This document shows, one piece after another, positions 11,321 through 24,900 of a DNA stretch of 64,000 nucleotides. The notes below the pieces were generated by a model. It was not told the DNA's origin. It did no database searches and was given only the letters and a program-made list of their open reading frames with translations. Within the stretch, counting starts at the first letter, position 1. Each line of letters opens with the position of its first letter. The stretch spans positions 43,370,358 to 43,434,357 of the forward strand of contig OW388300.1 in assembly GCA_936450465.1 (NCBI GenBank), given 5' to 3'. Source of the DNA: Gibbula magus. Lineage: Eukaryota; Mollusca; Gastropoda; Trochida; Trochidae. A program made the translations under genes and the position numbers.

Positions 11321-12263
11321 AAGTAAACATGCTTTTTGTTTGAATAACACTACGATCTATTAGTCGTATCTTCATGGAGAAAATATAAAATATATTTGAC
11401 AATTTAGCACACTTGATTGTTTTCACTTAGATGGATACATTGAGTGAGTTGCCAACTTTTCTTTGAATAATTTATCGCGTTCGGTTTTCGCGCACTGTCA
11501 ATACTTTTACTTTGTTGTTTAAATCAGATTTACTAATATTACACAATCACAAATATACTTATTTCTATAAAGTGAAACATTAATATTAGTTTGTCAGTTA
11601 TTGTGTATGAATATAAAATTATATCAATATGTTTTTTCACCAATTATTATTATCTATTATTATCAGGCAGTAATGAAATTATAAGAGTAATTTATAATGT
11701 GAGCAATCGATAGGTTCAAAATAGTATGCAAAGTTAACCATGTAAAATTAGACAAATCAGCAGCTAGAGGTGTTAACATAAGCATCTAAATGATCAAAAC
11801 ATGACATAATGGCAATGCTTGGAAATGTCACACAGATTAAAAGGGAACGGGACAAAATGGCGATAAACCAAAACGTAGAAAGGCGAAAACGGCGAATATT
11901 TGACGAAAACGTCGATGAAATGCCTGGCAAAAACGTCGATGAATTTTATCTAGAGAAATAAAGTATAAAAGTATTATTTAGCTTGTTTTTATTTACGTTT
12001 TAATCCTTACATGTGATTAATGTGATTATTACAGTATGGTATTACCGTGTATTGAAGTCGCCGACAGTGTTGTGATTAAAACAACATTGTTCGCTTGAAT
12101 GTTATCACAAGACTAATCATTGATAAGTGGATAAACTCAAACTCCTCCTTAATGAACAAGTGGATGATCACAAAATTAATTAGGAAACTCAATGTCAAGT
12201 TTTTATTTCACAACGAGTATTATAAATTAAGAAACTTTGACAGATTAGATGTCACTCACCAAC

Positions 12264-12377
12264 ATGCCTTTCCCTTGTACGGTGTGTAAGAAGACAGTTC
12301 GCCGAAATCAGCATGCGGTTAGTTGCGATCTATGCGAACAGTGGACTCATAGAACATGTTGTAGCAAACTAATTTGA
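12264..12377 (+). pseudogene. PHD-like zinc-finger fragment of a transposase
   Basis: The ORF starts MPFPCTVCKKTV and continues with AVSCDLCEQWTHRTCC before TGA. Cysteine and histidine spacing fits a PHD/FYVE-type treble clef, with CDLC-x2-W as the hallmark. It is cut off by a stop after 37 residues and is an internal remnant of the element at 11843-12859. Confidence 0.5.
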
Positions 12378-12560
12378 AAATAACAATTACATGAATTTTA
12401 TTACTTTTAAGGTATTGAGACAAAAAATGTCATAAAAAATTAAATCTGCACGCCAAGAAGAGGTGTTCCAAGCCTGGTTGGAATTCAAGGACAATGACAT
12501 AAACGACACAACTTTTGACAAGATGTTCAGCGATCCACGGACCCATTGTTGATTGACTTC

Positions 12561-12632
12561 TGCACTATGTGATGCCTATGTGATGTGATGCACTATGTGA
12601 TGTGATGCCTATGTGATGCCTATGTGATGCCC
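12561..12632 (+). repeat. CTATGTGATGC tandem array
   Basis: An 11-bp word (CTATGTGATGC) recurs about five times with small insertions of TGTGATG. It lies inside the deleted transposon at 11843-12859 and is simple expansion, not coding. Confidence 0.7.
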
Positions 12633-13105
12633 CAGCGGCAATAAAATACGAATGAGAACAATTTATCAGTGCTATAGGCCCCTACGAGTGCTTGATATCT
12701 GAGCTGAAATCAGATAAAAAATGTGTAAATAAAATCATGAATGACAACATTGTTTTATGTTATCTATTGAAAAATAGTGTAGACGTTTTCGCCAATTTTC
12801 GACGTTTTCGCCCGATTTTCCGTAGACGTTTTGGACTGTCGCCGTTTTAGCCAGCACCCAATTAAAACACATTTGTTTAGTAGATCCATATTAATGGCTA
12901 CAGAAAAATTCAGGTCTTATTATTTTGTAATGAGTAGTAACAGTGTTGCAATACAGTAACAGAAATACAATATATTTTTTTTAATCATCTCTTTTTATCT
13001 ATTTCTTAATGTCTTTTTTAGTCAATTTATGTATTTTTTTTATTTCAGGTCACACAAATTGACATGCACTGAACAAAAAAACTGAAAAACATAGTGGTGG
13101 TAAGA

Positions 13106-16100
13106 ATGACATCAAAAGTAGAGATGTCTATTGACTGTACCTCCCCCGCAAAACTCCCTTTTTTGCCCGAGGGGCGGAGCAGTCTTGTGGGGTCTGTCCA
13201 AGGGGTTCAAAATCCCTCCCCACGAGATAAGGCCAACGCATGGGCAGGCAGTATCCGGAACAGGTGAGAAATTTTATTGAGGACCATTTTGAATTTTGTG
13301 GTTAAAGAGAGGGTTCTATCATGGTATTTTTTGGAAACAAAATTCAAGGGAACATTCCTGTTATAGATATTATAGATATATGTTATTAATACATGATTAT
13401 AACAATCCAGTTGACACAATATTATATTACTGAGGGTAATATTTTGATGACTTTAGGTTTGACATTTTGATAAGCATATAAATGTACTAGCCATTCAAAG
13501 TTGTCTAGAAAATTTCTGAAAGTACTCGTCCAAACCAATTCCCGCTTCCCATATACATCTAAAGTGTCATAATATTATGTCTATATGACAACCTTTTTCA
13601 ATTCATCCTACAGCTATACTTTGGCGGTGTTTTAAAAAGCTTTATATAAGTAATTTATTGGCCGATTTAAAAAGTTAAGGTCAAGTTATTGTCAAAATGG
13701 AATTCCTTTTAATGAATTCCAAAAGTGGCCATGAAACATGACAGTTGGCCTTTAATCTGTAAATGGACAACTAGTCTTTACATTTTACTAGTTTTCAGGG
13801 ATTTTATTAATTTATAAGATAACAGGGTATAAGATTTGTACAGGCATGGAAAGCAGGCTGTTGAGTAGTGTGTTATGATTGAAATATAATGAATTTGACT
13901 TTTCATAGCCACGTTACTACATTTGCACAGGCAGGGAAGTTTCCCTGTAACCACCTTTTAATGAAACCCCTGAGCTTTGCATCATTTTCACCAGTAACAG
14001 TTATTTCGCCAAAATAGTCTCTTCGACACCCTGACATGATTGCCTATAAAACATGGTGATACTTGGGCAAGAGGTTATTATAGCTACAGTTCTCCAGCTA
14101 CATTTTTACTAACCTTTGAATAGTGTGAATTTCTATATATAATTTTTTTCTCCAGAATTCTTGCTAGTATTGAAGAGAAACGTGAAATTGAAGAGGAGGA
14201 TATTTCTATCCTGAAACAGGAGTTGATTGAGCTGTTTATTACAACACTACAGCATGACAGGTCAGCTCAACCAATCACTCTTTTGAGTGTTAGATTATAA
14301 TATTCAATTATAATGAAAATATTACCCTTTCTGAATTAAAAAAAAATATAAAAAAATAAAAAATTCATCATGTATATATATATGTACCTTATATCTTTAA
14401 AAAATATTTGAAAAAATTCTTATTTTGTTGTTTCGTATTGTTTGTCTTAAATTTAAATTTTTGAAGAAAATTAGTCAAAAAGGTTATTATATTGTAGACA
14501 TAACAGCTTCAATTCTGGATGAACGTGAGTGAAAATTAATGTTTATTATATAGAGTTTTAATTGATTTTAATGCAAATGATTTATGTCATTCTTTGACTA
14601 TTATATTGGTTTGCTTGCAGCCGCTCATCATGGATATTTCTACAGGAAGTCATTGAACAGTTACCCCCCTTCAGAGAACTTCTACGATATTTTGAGTCAA
14701 AATCAGAGGTAATTGATTGAAGTTTTAAATTGATATGATTATACCATGCTTTGATACTTGATTTATACGGGTGAAACGGTACGCATGAGCTTCGGTCCGG
14801 TACGTATTGCAGTACTGGACCCTCTGTTCAGTACATTTTTGGTTTGGTACAATTTCCATGAATGTCTTTCAATATATTAAGGTAACTGAAACAATAACAA
14901 ATCACATGTTTTTCTTGAAAATTAGTTTGTAGGGCGTGGAAATCATTTGGTTTTAAAATTGAACAATTGACAACGTAATTGTTTAAATAAGTTATATATT
15001 CAGTATATACCGAAAAATCATGTTGATGTACCGTGTACTGAACCGAAAAAATACCTCGGTTCAACTACTGTAGATGTGAACCATTTCACCCCTATACTTG
15101 ATTGTATCATACGTTGTATGCTTCTCTCGAGGATGATACAGTCTGATGTACCCTCTTTGTACCAGGGTCTCCCGAGCTCTCAAGTGAGGGATGATACTGG
15201 TACAATGATGGTATGTCAGACCTTATTTCCCAAAGGAGAAGCATACAACGTAGTTATCTTTCCGTCAAGTCAACAAAATTAGCCTAACTATATTAGCAGA
15301 TAAGTGGCTATTGTTTGAACGACCTTGACCCTAAACTAAACAAAATGGTGTCTGATCATCCGTCTAAATTGAAATGTTAAAAGTTTGTAACATTTTACTA
15401 CTGCACTCTTGTGGAAACGAAATACGAGAGGATATCTCTGTTTACACAAATATGCTACTAATACCTGATTAAAACACAGTTAAATTAAAAGATATAAATG
15501 AAGGTAATATTTTGATAAATTTATATTTCATAACTTGATAAAGACAAGTGCAAATTTGTTGAAAAATCAAAACCATGTAAAATGAAGCCATACATCAGTG
15601 CTGCGAGTGGGGAAAAGTTTGCTACGACATGACAGCAACTTGTTTATTAGTTTTATGACATATTCTGTGTTACTGTGTGTTAACATCAGTGTATATCTTT
15701 TATTATTGAAATGTTGTAAAATTATCCAATATAGCGTGTTTTCATTTCATGTCATGGACAAAATCCAAGATGGCAGATTTTGCCGACAGAACGGCCCCTG
15801 TAAACTGTTAACTTACCATTTTCCAGTCCTATAGGTTTCAGTTATCTCCCTTTCAGCTTCACCATTATCTGGAGAGAATCGTCCACCATATTGAAACACA
15901 GAAAGAGAGATTCTTTGATCTCAAAATGGTGGAAGCACTGGACAAGGTGTTTCCTGAGGTATATCCTACAGTTTTGATTTAAATTAAGTATAAATTAAAT
16001 AATGTAACATTGTTACATTTGGGGTAACACAACTTCAATTAGTACAAATTCTTGTACTTTTTCCTTGCGGGTTTCGAAACCACACCATCAGCTTACCACA

Positions 16101-18986
16101 CGACCACGGGACCACTCTGAAGGTGTGGGTTGGAATCCCGAAAGGGCCAGAAAAAGTACAAGAATTTGTACTATTGAAGGTAGTGTTATCCCAAATGTAA
16201 CAATGTTAGATTTGTTGACTATCTAAATGGCATGTATTTTGAAATAGAAAAAGTATAATAATAAATATCAAATTGAAAAATAAACAAAAAGCAATATGCT
16301 GTTAGTTTTGAGAAAATTTACCAGCTAGTATTATGGGTATTCAATTTAGACGTATACACAACATTACCTGAAGCCATCACTTTCTGCATCAGGAGATAGA
16401 CTTGCTTCGTCGTCAAGGAGCGTTTCCTGCAAAGTCCTACTGTGGCCCGAGTGTGGTGAAGATTGTACCCCACTCACCCAAGAAATCCAGCGTGCCAAAA
16501 CTCCGACTCCCTGATGGATCGAATCCTTACTCCACCCATGTAGCTGTAAGTTTGTTTCTAAGAGGTTATCACATGAGATTGTTCCTGTCTTGCTGATATA
16601 GCAGTTGAGGGTTGATATGACCATCTACAGGAACTGCCATATCATAACCTTTTTATCATATACCACATCTGTGACTGGGAATGCACTGGTTGTTGGTGTC
16701 TTCGTTTTCTAGAATGTCTTCCATTTCCATAATTCTGTCGGCAAGAGATGCTTAAACACAGTCTCCGGTATTCATTATCCCAATGACAATTGTCAACTGC
16801 TTGAGCAGACCGCACAGACCGACAAGGGACGTATCTGGGCTAAACTGGGTTAATTCGAAACTACGAGAGTTTGTAAGTTTCTAAGGTAATTAAATGTTGG
16901 TAGCATTGCTGATTCTTCATCTGTCATGTTCAATTTAAATGCTTTTAGTATTTTATCATGCCTTTTAGTGATTTACTCCTAATTTCCAATATTGTAGACC
17001 GAAGAAGAGATGCTTCCTTCTAATCGACTGACGTTCGGAGATCTCGGACAATCCCTTGGAGATGTTGCATTGGAGATGGCAGCACGTAAGTAGCACCCTC
17101 TACCCCGCCCTCAATCAATCTTTTACAGCTGTAAGTGTACTTATGATTTAATTAAATCAGTAATGTGAGTAATATTTACATCAGTCTGATTAAAATCGAC
17201 CTTGATCCGTGGAATAAATTTGCACAATAATGCACCTACCATGATACAAACAGGTTCTGTAGATTCCTCGCCACAAGGTCTGAGAACATCTCGTAAAGGC
17301 CTGTGTTCGGAACCAGTTTGACCAAAATGACCAGTCAAATAGCTGACCAATCACATCATAATTTTTACACAGTCGCCATTTTGAAAGCAATCGGAACAGA
17401 TGAAAGGATAACTGTTTGGAGTTATCTGACCCTAGTTTCTCGCAGTGAAAGCTTTTGTGGGAGGTTTTGTGATTGGTTAACTGAATTGAGTCAGGACATG
17501 GGAGCCTTCGGGCTGTTATCAGACGGTTTTGCGAGAAAACCTTCGAATGATATGAGTTCGTATCCGGTAGATGCACTATTTTGCAACTTTTATTCCTCGG
17601 AAAAGCGTCTATTTAAATCAGACTGTATTTTCATCATTGAAATGTCAGTGTTGTTGTCAAGGGTGTTAACAATGATGTTGTCACCAATACTGTTGTTACT
17701 GTGTTAGTCAATGATGTTTGTGATGGTCTCAGTGTTGTAAATTGAATTACTGTGTTGTGAATATATTTGCAGGGCTCTAATTAGGCCATGTACTTGCACC
17801 AACGCATTGCTAAGTAAAGGAAAAATCAATCATACTTGCACTTTGAACTAGTGAGTGTATGTGTAGTGAACAACCAAGCACATGAAACAACAAGTTATGT
17901 GGAGCCTTTGTGATTTGTAGAAGTTCCAGTTAAACATTTTGAGTCCCCACTTGACTAAATTTGTTTTCTCAAATTACATAATGCTTATGAAGACTGTCAA
18001 ACAACAGACAGGAGTATCTGAGCTGTAACCAAGTACATTTCTTTGATTCTTGGTTTGAGTTGTCCTAGCTTGTTTTTTCCCTGCAACGTTCACATTTTCT
18101 TGCAATTTTGACACACTGCATGGCAATTATATAGCAACAGGTTTTGTAAGCATCATTGATTTGTGTGATCCCATAAGCTTTGAATTCAGTGTTGAAAATA
18201 TTTAATTCAATTTTAGTGTGCAGTTATGTTTTAGACTAGTGCAACTGGAATCTGTTTAAAGCGCCTTGTGCATATTGGTCAACATTGCCTCAATCGAGTC
18301 CTGATTTTCAAATGTGGTCCATGTTATTTTCAGTGTTGATTGTTGTTGCAAATGTTGTTGATGTTTCTGTTAACACTTTACATGCTATATGTTGTTGCTT
18401 ATACACAACCACCTCTATATACAGGGGAGTCCATCTGGAGCCACTGTCTGGGGACCACAGCACTCGCACTCAGCACAGCCATACCCCAGGAACAGGTACT
18501 CATCCGTACTGTACTGAACTGTATCTGTACTGTACGCAGCTTCACCTCATCATTCTAGTCTCACATAAGTTGTAATTGGGCCACACAGCATAGTTAGAAC
18601 TAATAAATGCAGCCTGTAAAGGGTTAATTCACATGTCATCACTGCATGATCTGTTTGGTATGATTTCATTGGGTAGTGAAATGAAAACTGACATCAGTGT
18701 ATATTGAATAGTTGCCTGACTGATATCTTATTGCCAGTAAAACTCAGTCACCGAACCAACTACAAGATGGATACAATTGGATGCTTTCAGTGTTGTTATT
18801 TGTTTTCTGAAAATTGTGCATTTTTTACCCAGAGTGACATCACCAGTTTATGTTTGATTTCAGACCAAGTCTCCCTCCCCACCAGAAAGCAGTCGATTGT
18901 CAGTATCAACATCACAAAGCCTCTCTTCGGCCCGAGATAAGGCCAAGAAAACACCGAGGGGTAGAGAGCCCATTGCTTCCATACAG
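13106..18986 (+). CDS. DNHD1: Dynein exons 1-8: extreme N-terminus
   Basis: Exons: 13106-13263, 14156-14260, 14621-14708, 15857-15958, 16393-16545, 16998-17085, 18425-18495, 18864-18986 (residues 1-296). Exons 2-4 are helical and charged (RSSWIFLQEVIEQLPPFREL; HHYLERIVHHIETQKERFFD). Exon 5 is Pro/Ser-rich and basic. Exon 8 is almost all Ser, Thr, Pro, Lys and Arg, so it is predicted disordered. I recognise no catalytic motif. In dynein heavy chains this part is the tail that dimerises and binds intermediate chains. Confidence 0.75.
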
Positions 18987-21900
18987 GTTTGTAGTCCTAC
19001 ACTTCACTACATTTTCAGATATGTTGTTGATTTGAAGTTTATTTTTGGCTAACATGATATTCAACTTGAAAATATCTCTATGATCTTCGATCTATAATCT
19101 CCCCAGCACTTTCTAATGCAGTGATATTCTTGGATAGTACATCATTAACTAGAAGACATGGGAAGATAAATCTGTCTGTCAACAAGTTAAGTAACGATTG
19201 GCCACTCAGAATGTTTTGGTCCTAATTAATTCAGCAGTTGAGGCGTTGTTGAGATAACATGCTAAAATTCACCCCTATATCTACACAGAGTTGAGAATTC
19301 TCAGCAGTTGCTTTCACTAATTTGAGTTGCCAAGATAGAGGTCTCCTGTCTGGTCATACCTGGGATCTACAACTTCCATGTCCCTGACAAATATTAACAG
19401 TTCTCGGATTGTTTGTTCTCCCTGTATATAAGTACTGTCTATTCTTCAGGAGGAGTTCATCCCGACAATGACAGGGAGAGAAGCAGTTGAGTACTTCGCT
19501 AAGCTGCACCACCTGGGCAAGATCAAGTCTCTCCATCTCAACCTAGCCACAAACAGACACTACCGACCCTACGATCTCATCTCCGTACAGAAGAACAAGG
19601 TATACCATTGCAGTGATACTTTAACTCCCGAGTCCTGCATCAAATACTCTTAAAATTTGGAAAAGACTCATAAAAATTATATGTTTTGTTGTTGCAGTAT
19701 TTGTTTACTTATTGAGAGACTCGCTTCTATCTGCTGGGACTCACAAGAACTTGTGGTAGCGAGTCCCTGGACTCTGCACATCATATTTGTAAATTTATCA
19801 CTGTACCATCATGCAAATGTTGCCCCAAACATGCTTATATAACCCTAAGGCTTTATCTATACCAACAAAGAAGCAATTACAGAAAGGATTTGGCTTAGAA
19901 TAAGTCAACAGGATAATAGTACAGTTGGTTTCTTCACATCTCTATTGAAAGCCAACTTAAAAATAAATAAATTCCATGATTCAAGTTTGAAAATTAATCC
20001 TTTACCCGCAGGATTTTAAATATACTAGGTTAGGGGCTATCTAAAAGCATCGACCAGAACCACATTATTCCCTTTGTGAATGAGTGGTGATGCCTGTAAA
20101 TTGGTCTCATAGAATGGTTTTGATATAGTAGGTTAAGTGTTATGGGTGTGATATTGTCAAATAATAGCATATGTTTGTCCACTTCAGGCAAACCCAGAAC
20201 ACTATGTATTCTCCACATTCGGAGTGCTGCATGTGTACGGGAACCAGCTCAACGAGAACATGAGTCTGGGAGAGTGGCAGCGTGAGGCCGTGTTGTGGGG
20301 CGCCGTGTCCTCCATACCCTTCTTCAAGAACTACCTCATTCTCAAGATGTTCAGGAGGTCAGAATTCATAATACTTAGCTGTCACTGAGGATATTTATTG
20401 ATTTTGCATGTTATCATAATCATTATCATTATAATTATCATCATTATCATTTTAATTACCATCATCATTATCATTTTCATAACTATCATCATCATCATCA
20501 TCATCATCACCATTATCATCATTATTATCATCATCATTATCATCATCATCATCATCACTATCATCATCATCTTCAGCATCATGCATCACTGTGTATGAAC
20601 TGTGTCAAGATCTTATATGACGCAGTTTCAATCAACTTCTTCATTGGTCAGTCATAGAAGACAGACAGATTTTGATTTCTAGCCTCATCGCGGGTTGTTA
20701 TTACAATGTTCCATACCTTCGTGTTATAGGTGGCGCTCAAACAAGCTGTACCTTGACTTCCTGCGTAGACAGGAAATGGTAGCTGACAAACTCTTGCACA
20801 ACATATCTGCATATGGGGCCGGCTTGATTCAGGTGTCTAGGTGAGAGAGCTGTTTTTATCATCTATGCATGTGATAGACTCTCTGTGAATGTATAATCAC
20901 TAATATATTGTTGTGGTTTACCATAAAGCAACATGTTAAAAGTTTTTACTACACTTCCTACATCAATTACTTTTTTGGTTAGCCATACTTACTTTCAAAT
21001 TATAATGTCAATATGATTTAATAGATGTATTCATGAACTGATATAATATTTTTTGTGACAGGCTTCTCAAGGAATTGATTACCATCAAGTTTCTCCCTTT
21101 CGAAACAGAGTAAGTATTCACGTGAAGTCTTTAACATATTATTTGTAAGCAATATTGTATCAGACTTGAGGAAAATTACGAGAAATAGTGTCCTTGAAGG
21201 ACAATAGAGTGACGTCACTTGAGGTTTATAATATAAGATAAAGTTTATTATCCAAGATGGGAAATTTGTCTTACATTCAGAGAGCCTTGGAGAGACATGT
21301 CCCCTACAGAAGGGTATAGAAAAACCCCTCAGCAAGTACAATTGTTACGTTCGCTCTGATTTTAATGAGATGGCTGTCAGTTTTATTCCTGTTAGGATGC
21401 ATAAAAATAATGAAATGTTTCTCAGGCACATTTTTTTCAAAAGTGAGAAGGGCGATAGAAATTTATTTGAAATTTTGGTTTGAAAAAATAGTGACGAGGG
21501 AGGAATACGTTTTATTTGTTCCATCAAAATATAGCTTGGAAGTAGAAGGAGTATACAACACAGAATAACATCCATTCCTGCAGGCCCATATATTCGGTGC
21601 AGAAATTGATTTTGGGGTTTAGCAAAATTGATGCGGAAAATTCTTTATTTTTCTAAACGACTATAAAATGTTGTGCACAAATAAAAGTGATGCACCGATA
21701 CCCGAGAAACGTTTAAGTTTGATTCCTGTTAGGTAGGTGTTGTAGTGTAAAGAGAAAGTGTAAGATGAGAGGATGCATGAGAGGATGTATGAGAGGATGT
21801 ATGAGAGGATGTATGCTTATGTTACAGCAAGACGTACCAGCTGGGAGAGTATGAGAACAATGTCAACTACAAGAACATCCAGGCAGAGAAACTACTCGAC

Positions 21901-24900
21901 AGGTTCTTCGGGTAAATTTCTGTTTTCTTTTACAGTGTAAAGTGCGAGTTCTATCACCGACTGTCTGCCATCTTGCTTTTTTTAGCATGATGTGAAATGA
22001 AAAACTCTGTTTTTTCACTAATTATAATTTTGAAAAATAATATAACATGTGTATTGATAGATTATTTCAAAGTTAGAATTTATGTATCGTTAACTTCATC
22101 AGTAATGTCTTGTTGTGCCGTAGCAAAGCTTTCCACACTCGTAGCGTGCATGCCTTCACTTCTCATTGTTTTATTCTTTAATGAATGTGAGCAAGCCTTT
22201 ATCAAATTTTATTATAAATATTATCAAATTATATCTTTAGTTGCAGGCTTTCTCTCTGCAATAATACCAGCAGCCGTGATATAAGTGAAATACTGTTGAA
22301 AGCAGCTTTAAATCCAAACTCACCTCAACCCTAGTGCAACTCAGATACAATTAATCTTAACAAATTTGTAAATAACTCAAATGAATCACCCTCGTGTTGG
22401 AGCAGTTGAAATTCTTGTTCATGTAGTAAACTCAGTGTATATTGTGAGTTATGTTGCTATCTTGCAGCTACTGTAAGATGGTGGTGGAAGTGACTGCAGA
22501 AGAATCTTTCAAGAAACTCAGATACTGCGAGGAGCAGGTCAAGAAGAAGACTTTCTTGTATGTTCATTCAAATTTGTAATTTGTGTCATTGACATCTTGC
22601 AACAAAGTAATGAATCATTAAATAATTTGTAGCCAAATCTGTGTACTTTTTGCTTTTGTTTTCCACAGATGTTTTACAACATACATAAAAATTAAGTGTT
22701 TTATTATGTAAGACTTACTGTACTCTAAGACTTTGTGACAAAAGGAAAATATTTGTAAGGTAACTGCCTGTTGAACTCCTGTATCTGGGTAAAATTGTAT
22801 CAAAGTAACGACAGCCTCTGGGTTAAAATATTCTGTAAATGAAACTAATTTTTGTGCATTAAACAGCACCAAAGACTCCCTCCACCTACAGAAGGCTAAG
22901 AAGGAACAGAGAGAAGAAAACTTGAGGAAAGCGAAGAGTGAAACAGGGTATGTACAACAAGACTTTATTCTTAGGGAATATAATAAGAGATGTTGCAGTG
23001 GTCAGCGCGTTTCAGCTTTGGATCAAGAGGGGTTGGAATCCCCGCCAAGGGCTTGGTAACTTTGTGGGCTATAGCAGAACTGTTCTACATGCAGTAAGCT
23101 TTGGGTACAATGCTACCCTCAATTTCAGCGCAATACCACCTATGGTTCCCAATTTCCAGCCATTGCTCACAAGTTTCACTCCAATGTAAAGGGACAATTA
23201 GGTTGCGGGCTTTCTCCATGCAATAATACCAGCAGCCGTGATATAAGTGACATATTCATGAAAGCAGCTTTTAGAAATTCTATCACCTCAGCTCACCTTA
23301 GAAATAAGAAATGTCTTGAGTCCCAGTGTTTTATGTAATAGTAACAGTTCTGTTTATGTATATATTTTGCAAGTGAATGAATTTCATGGGAAAGAAACAG
23401 TCCAAAAGTGAAACTTTGTCAAATATTCTTCTTCTTACAGCAAATGCTGTTCTGTTTTGTTTCAAGCAACTGGTATGCTCATACTCTGAAAACAGTGATG
23501 ATAAACCTGTTTGATTAATGCCAGCTCCTAGAAGGTATATTCATTTCTAACATGGTTTAGTCTGAGATGAAAGGCGGCATCAACACTGTTTCTGTTTTAT
23601 AAGTGATGTCAAAGAACAGTTGTCAATTACATTACAAGACAATATTGTCATGACGGCACTAGAATTCATCCTGATACAGAATTTCAATTCACAGCAAATT
23701 TTGCTTATCTAAGTTTGCATTTATGTTAGGTGAATTATATATCTTATATATATATAAAACAGTATAGCATTAAAAATCATATCTCACAATTTAGTACATA
23801 TTTGCCTTGAAATGTTCTAAAACATACCTGCAATTTTCAAAATATTTGTACTAGTGATGACTTTTTAAAACTTTTGAAGCCTGCATATGTTGGACCTCAT
23901 TACAGTTTTGATGTTGTTGTCTTGAATCGGATGATATTATGAGGTAACGTATTTGATTCCAGTCGACTGGGCAACTTTGTGAAGCTAGTTGATCAGCTGA
24001 TTGTGGAGCACATGTTTGATATCACCAAGACCCAAGTCATCAGATTTGTCGGCACAGTCCTCAAGATTGGGAGTGACGCCCCACGTGACGGATTCTTCAA
24101 GGCAAACCTGGTCTTCACTAAACATGGTTGGTTATCATACTTTCCATGTAATGTTCGTTGTTGGACAAGAATATGTGCTCATATGAGTCAATGAAACTAT
24201 ACTTTGTATGGTTTTTTTCAAGGATAATACTGTATTCTGCAAATTATGACATTGCTACATATACGGTTAATTCGGACCACATTGTCCCTTCATGTCAAAA
24301 GATGAGGAGAAAGGGCTTACTAATCAATTATGGGTCGTGATTTATCCAACTTATAAACCGAATGCTAATTCCGGATGATGACATTATTAAGATAATTGAC
24401 CCAGGAAGCAAGATCTTATCAGATTTGAGGGAAATTAAGAGAAAAATGTCGTAGATCAGTATAGTGACATCACTGGGCCGTTATAATTGATAATCATTGA
24501 TATTTCTATTAAAAACACGCTTCCAAAGAAGTTGATGGAGACTGTATGAGGAAACCTGTGCTATGTGCATAATTGTTGACTGAAAGCCTTTTTTTTCTGT
24601 CCGTAAAGAACTGTTGGGCCTGTCCCCTGGCAAGGATCGCTTTCAGAAGGTGTTGGTGGGTACCCTGCGAGGTATCCCGTCTGTACTGTGTGCCAAAGCG
24701 ACCCCAATGGATGGATCAGTCCAGGAACAAGACTCGGTTGACTCCGAGACTACCATTAAATCAAGTGACCCACTTAGGAGCAGTGAGGCCAAGTAAATGT
24801 TTGCCAGTTTGGTTTTACAAAAGTTTTAGGAAATAGCTGTCTATAGCCTCTGATATGTTAAGCTTTTGTTTCTGCATAATCCTTGTACCAGATTAAATGG

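Larger units (their letters stand above)
11843..12859. mobile_element. Deleted TIR transposon with PHD-like finger remnant
   Basis: The imperfect terminal inverted repeats are about 75 bp, built on CCAAAACGT and the subterminal word CGAAAACGTCG. The left end starts GGGAACGGGACAAAATGGCG and the right end, reversed, starts GGGTGCTGGCTAAAACGGCG. An 8-bp flanking duplication (GATTAAAA left, AATTAAAA right) borders it. Inside is a 37-codon ORF (12264-12377) with a C-x2-C...H-x-V-x-CDLC-x2-W-x-H-x2-C pattern, as carried by some Mutator-like transposases, then coding-like debris at 12440-12560 and a short tandem array. No DDE core remains, so it is non-autonomous. Assignment to the MULE superfamily is tentative. 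Confidence 0.6.
9536..13105. other. Divergent intergenic region, CCDC34-DNHD1
   Basis: About 3.6 kb separates the CCDC34 coding start from the dynein coding start. It holds repeat copy A at its left end, a promoter-like block near 11.03-11.32 kb, and a 1.0-kb deleted DNA transposon (11843-12859). Non-coding 5' exons are likely here, because both first coding exons are preceded by good splice acceptors. Confidence 0.5.

Noticed and set aside
11028..11321. 97-codon ORF in the intergenic region
   Set aside because: No family resemblance, low-complexity hydrophobic C-terminus, and it overlaps the promoter-like block; chance openness is more likely.
20382..20598. Long poly-Ile and poly-Met open frames on both strands
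   Set aside because: They are translations of an (ATC)n microsatellite with no other composition and no splice or start context.
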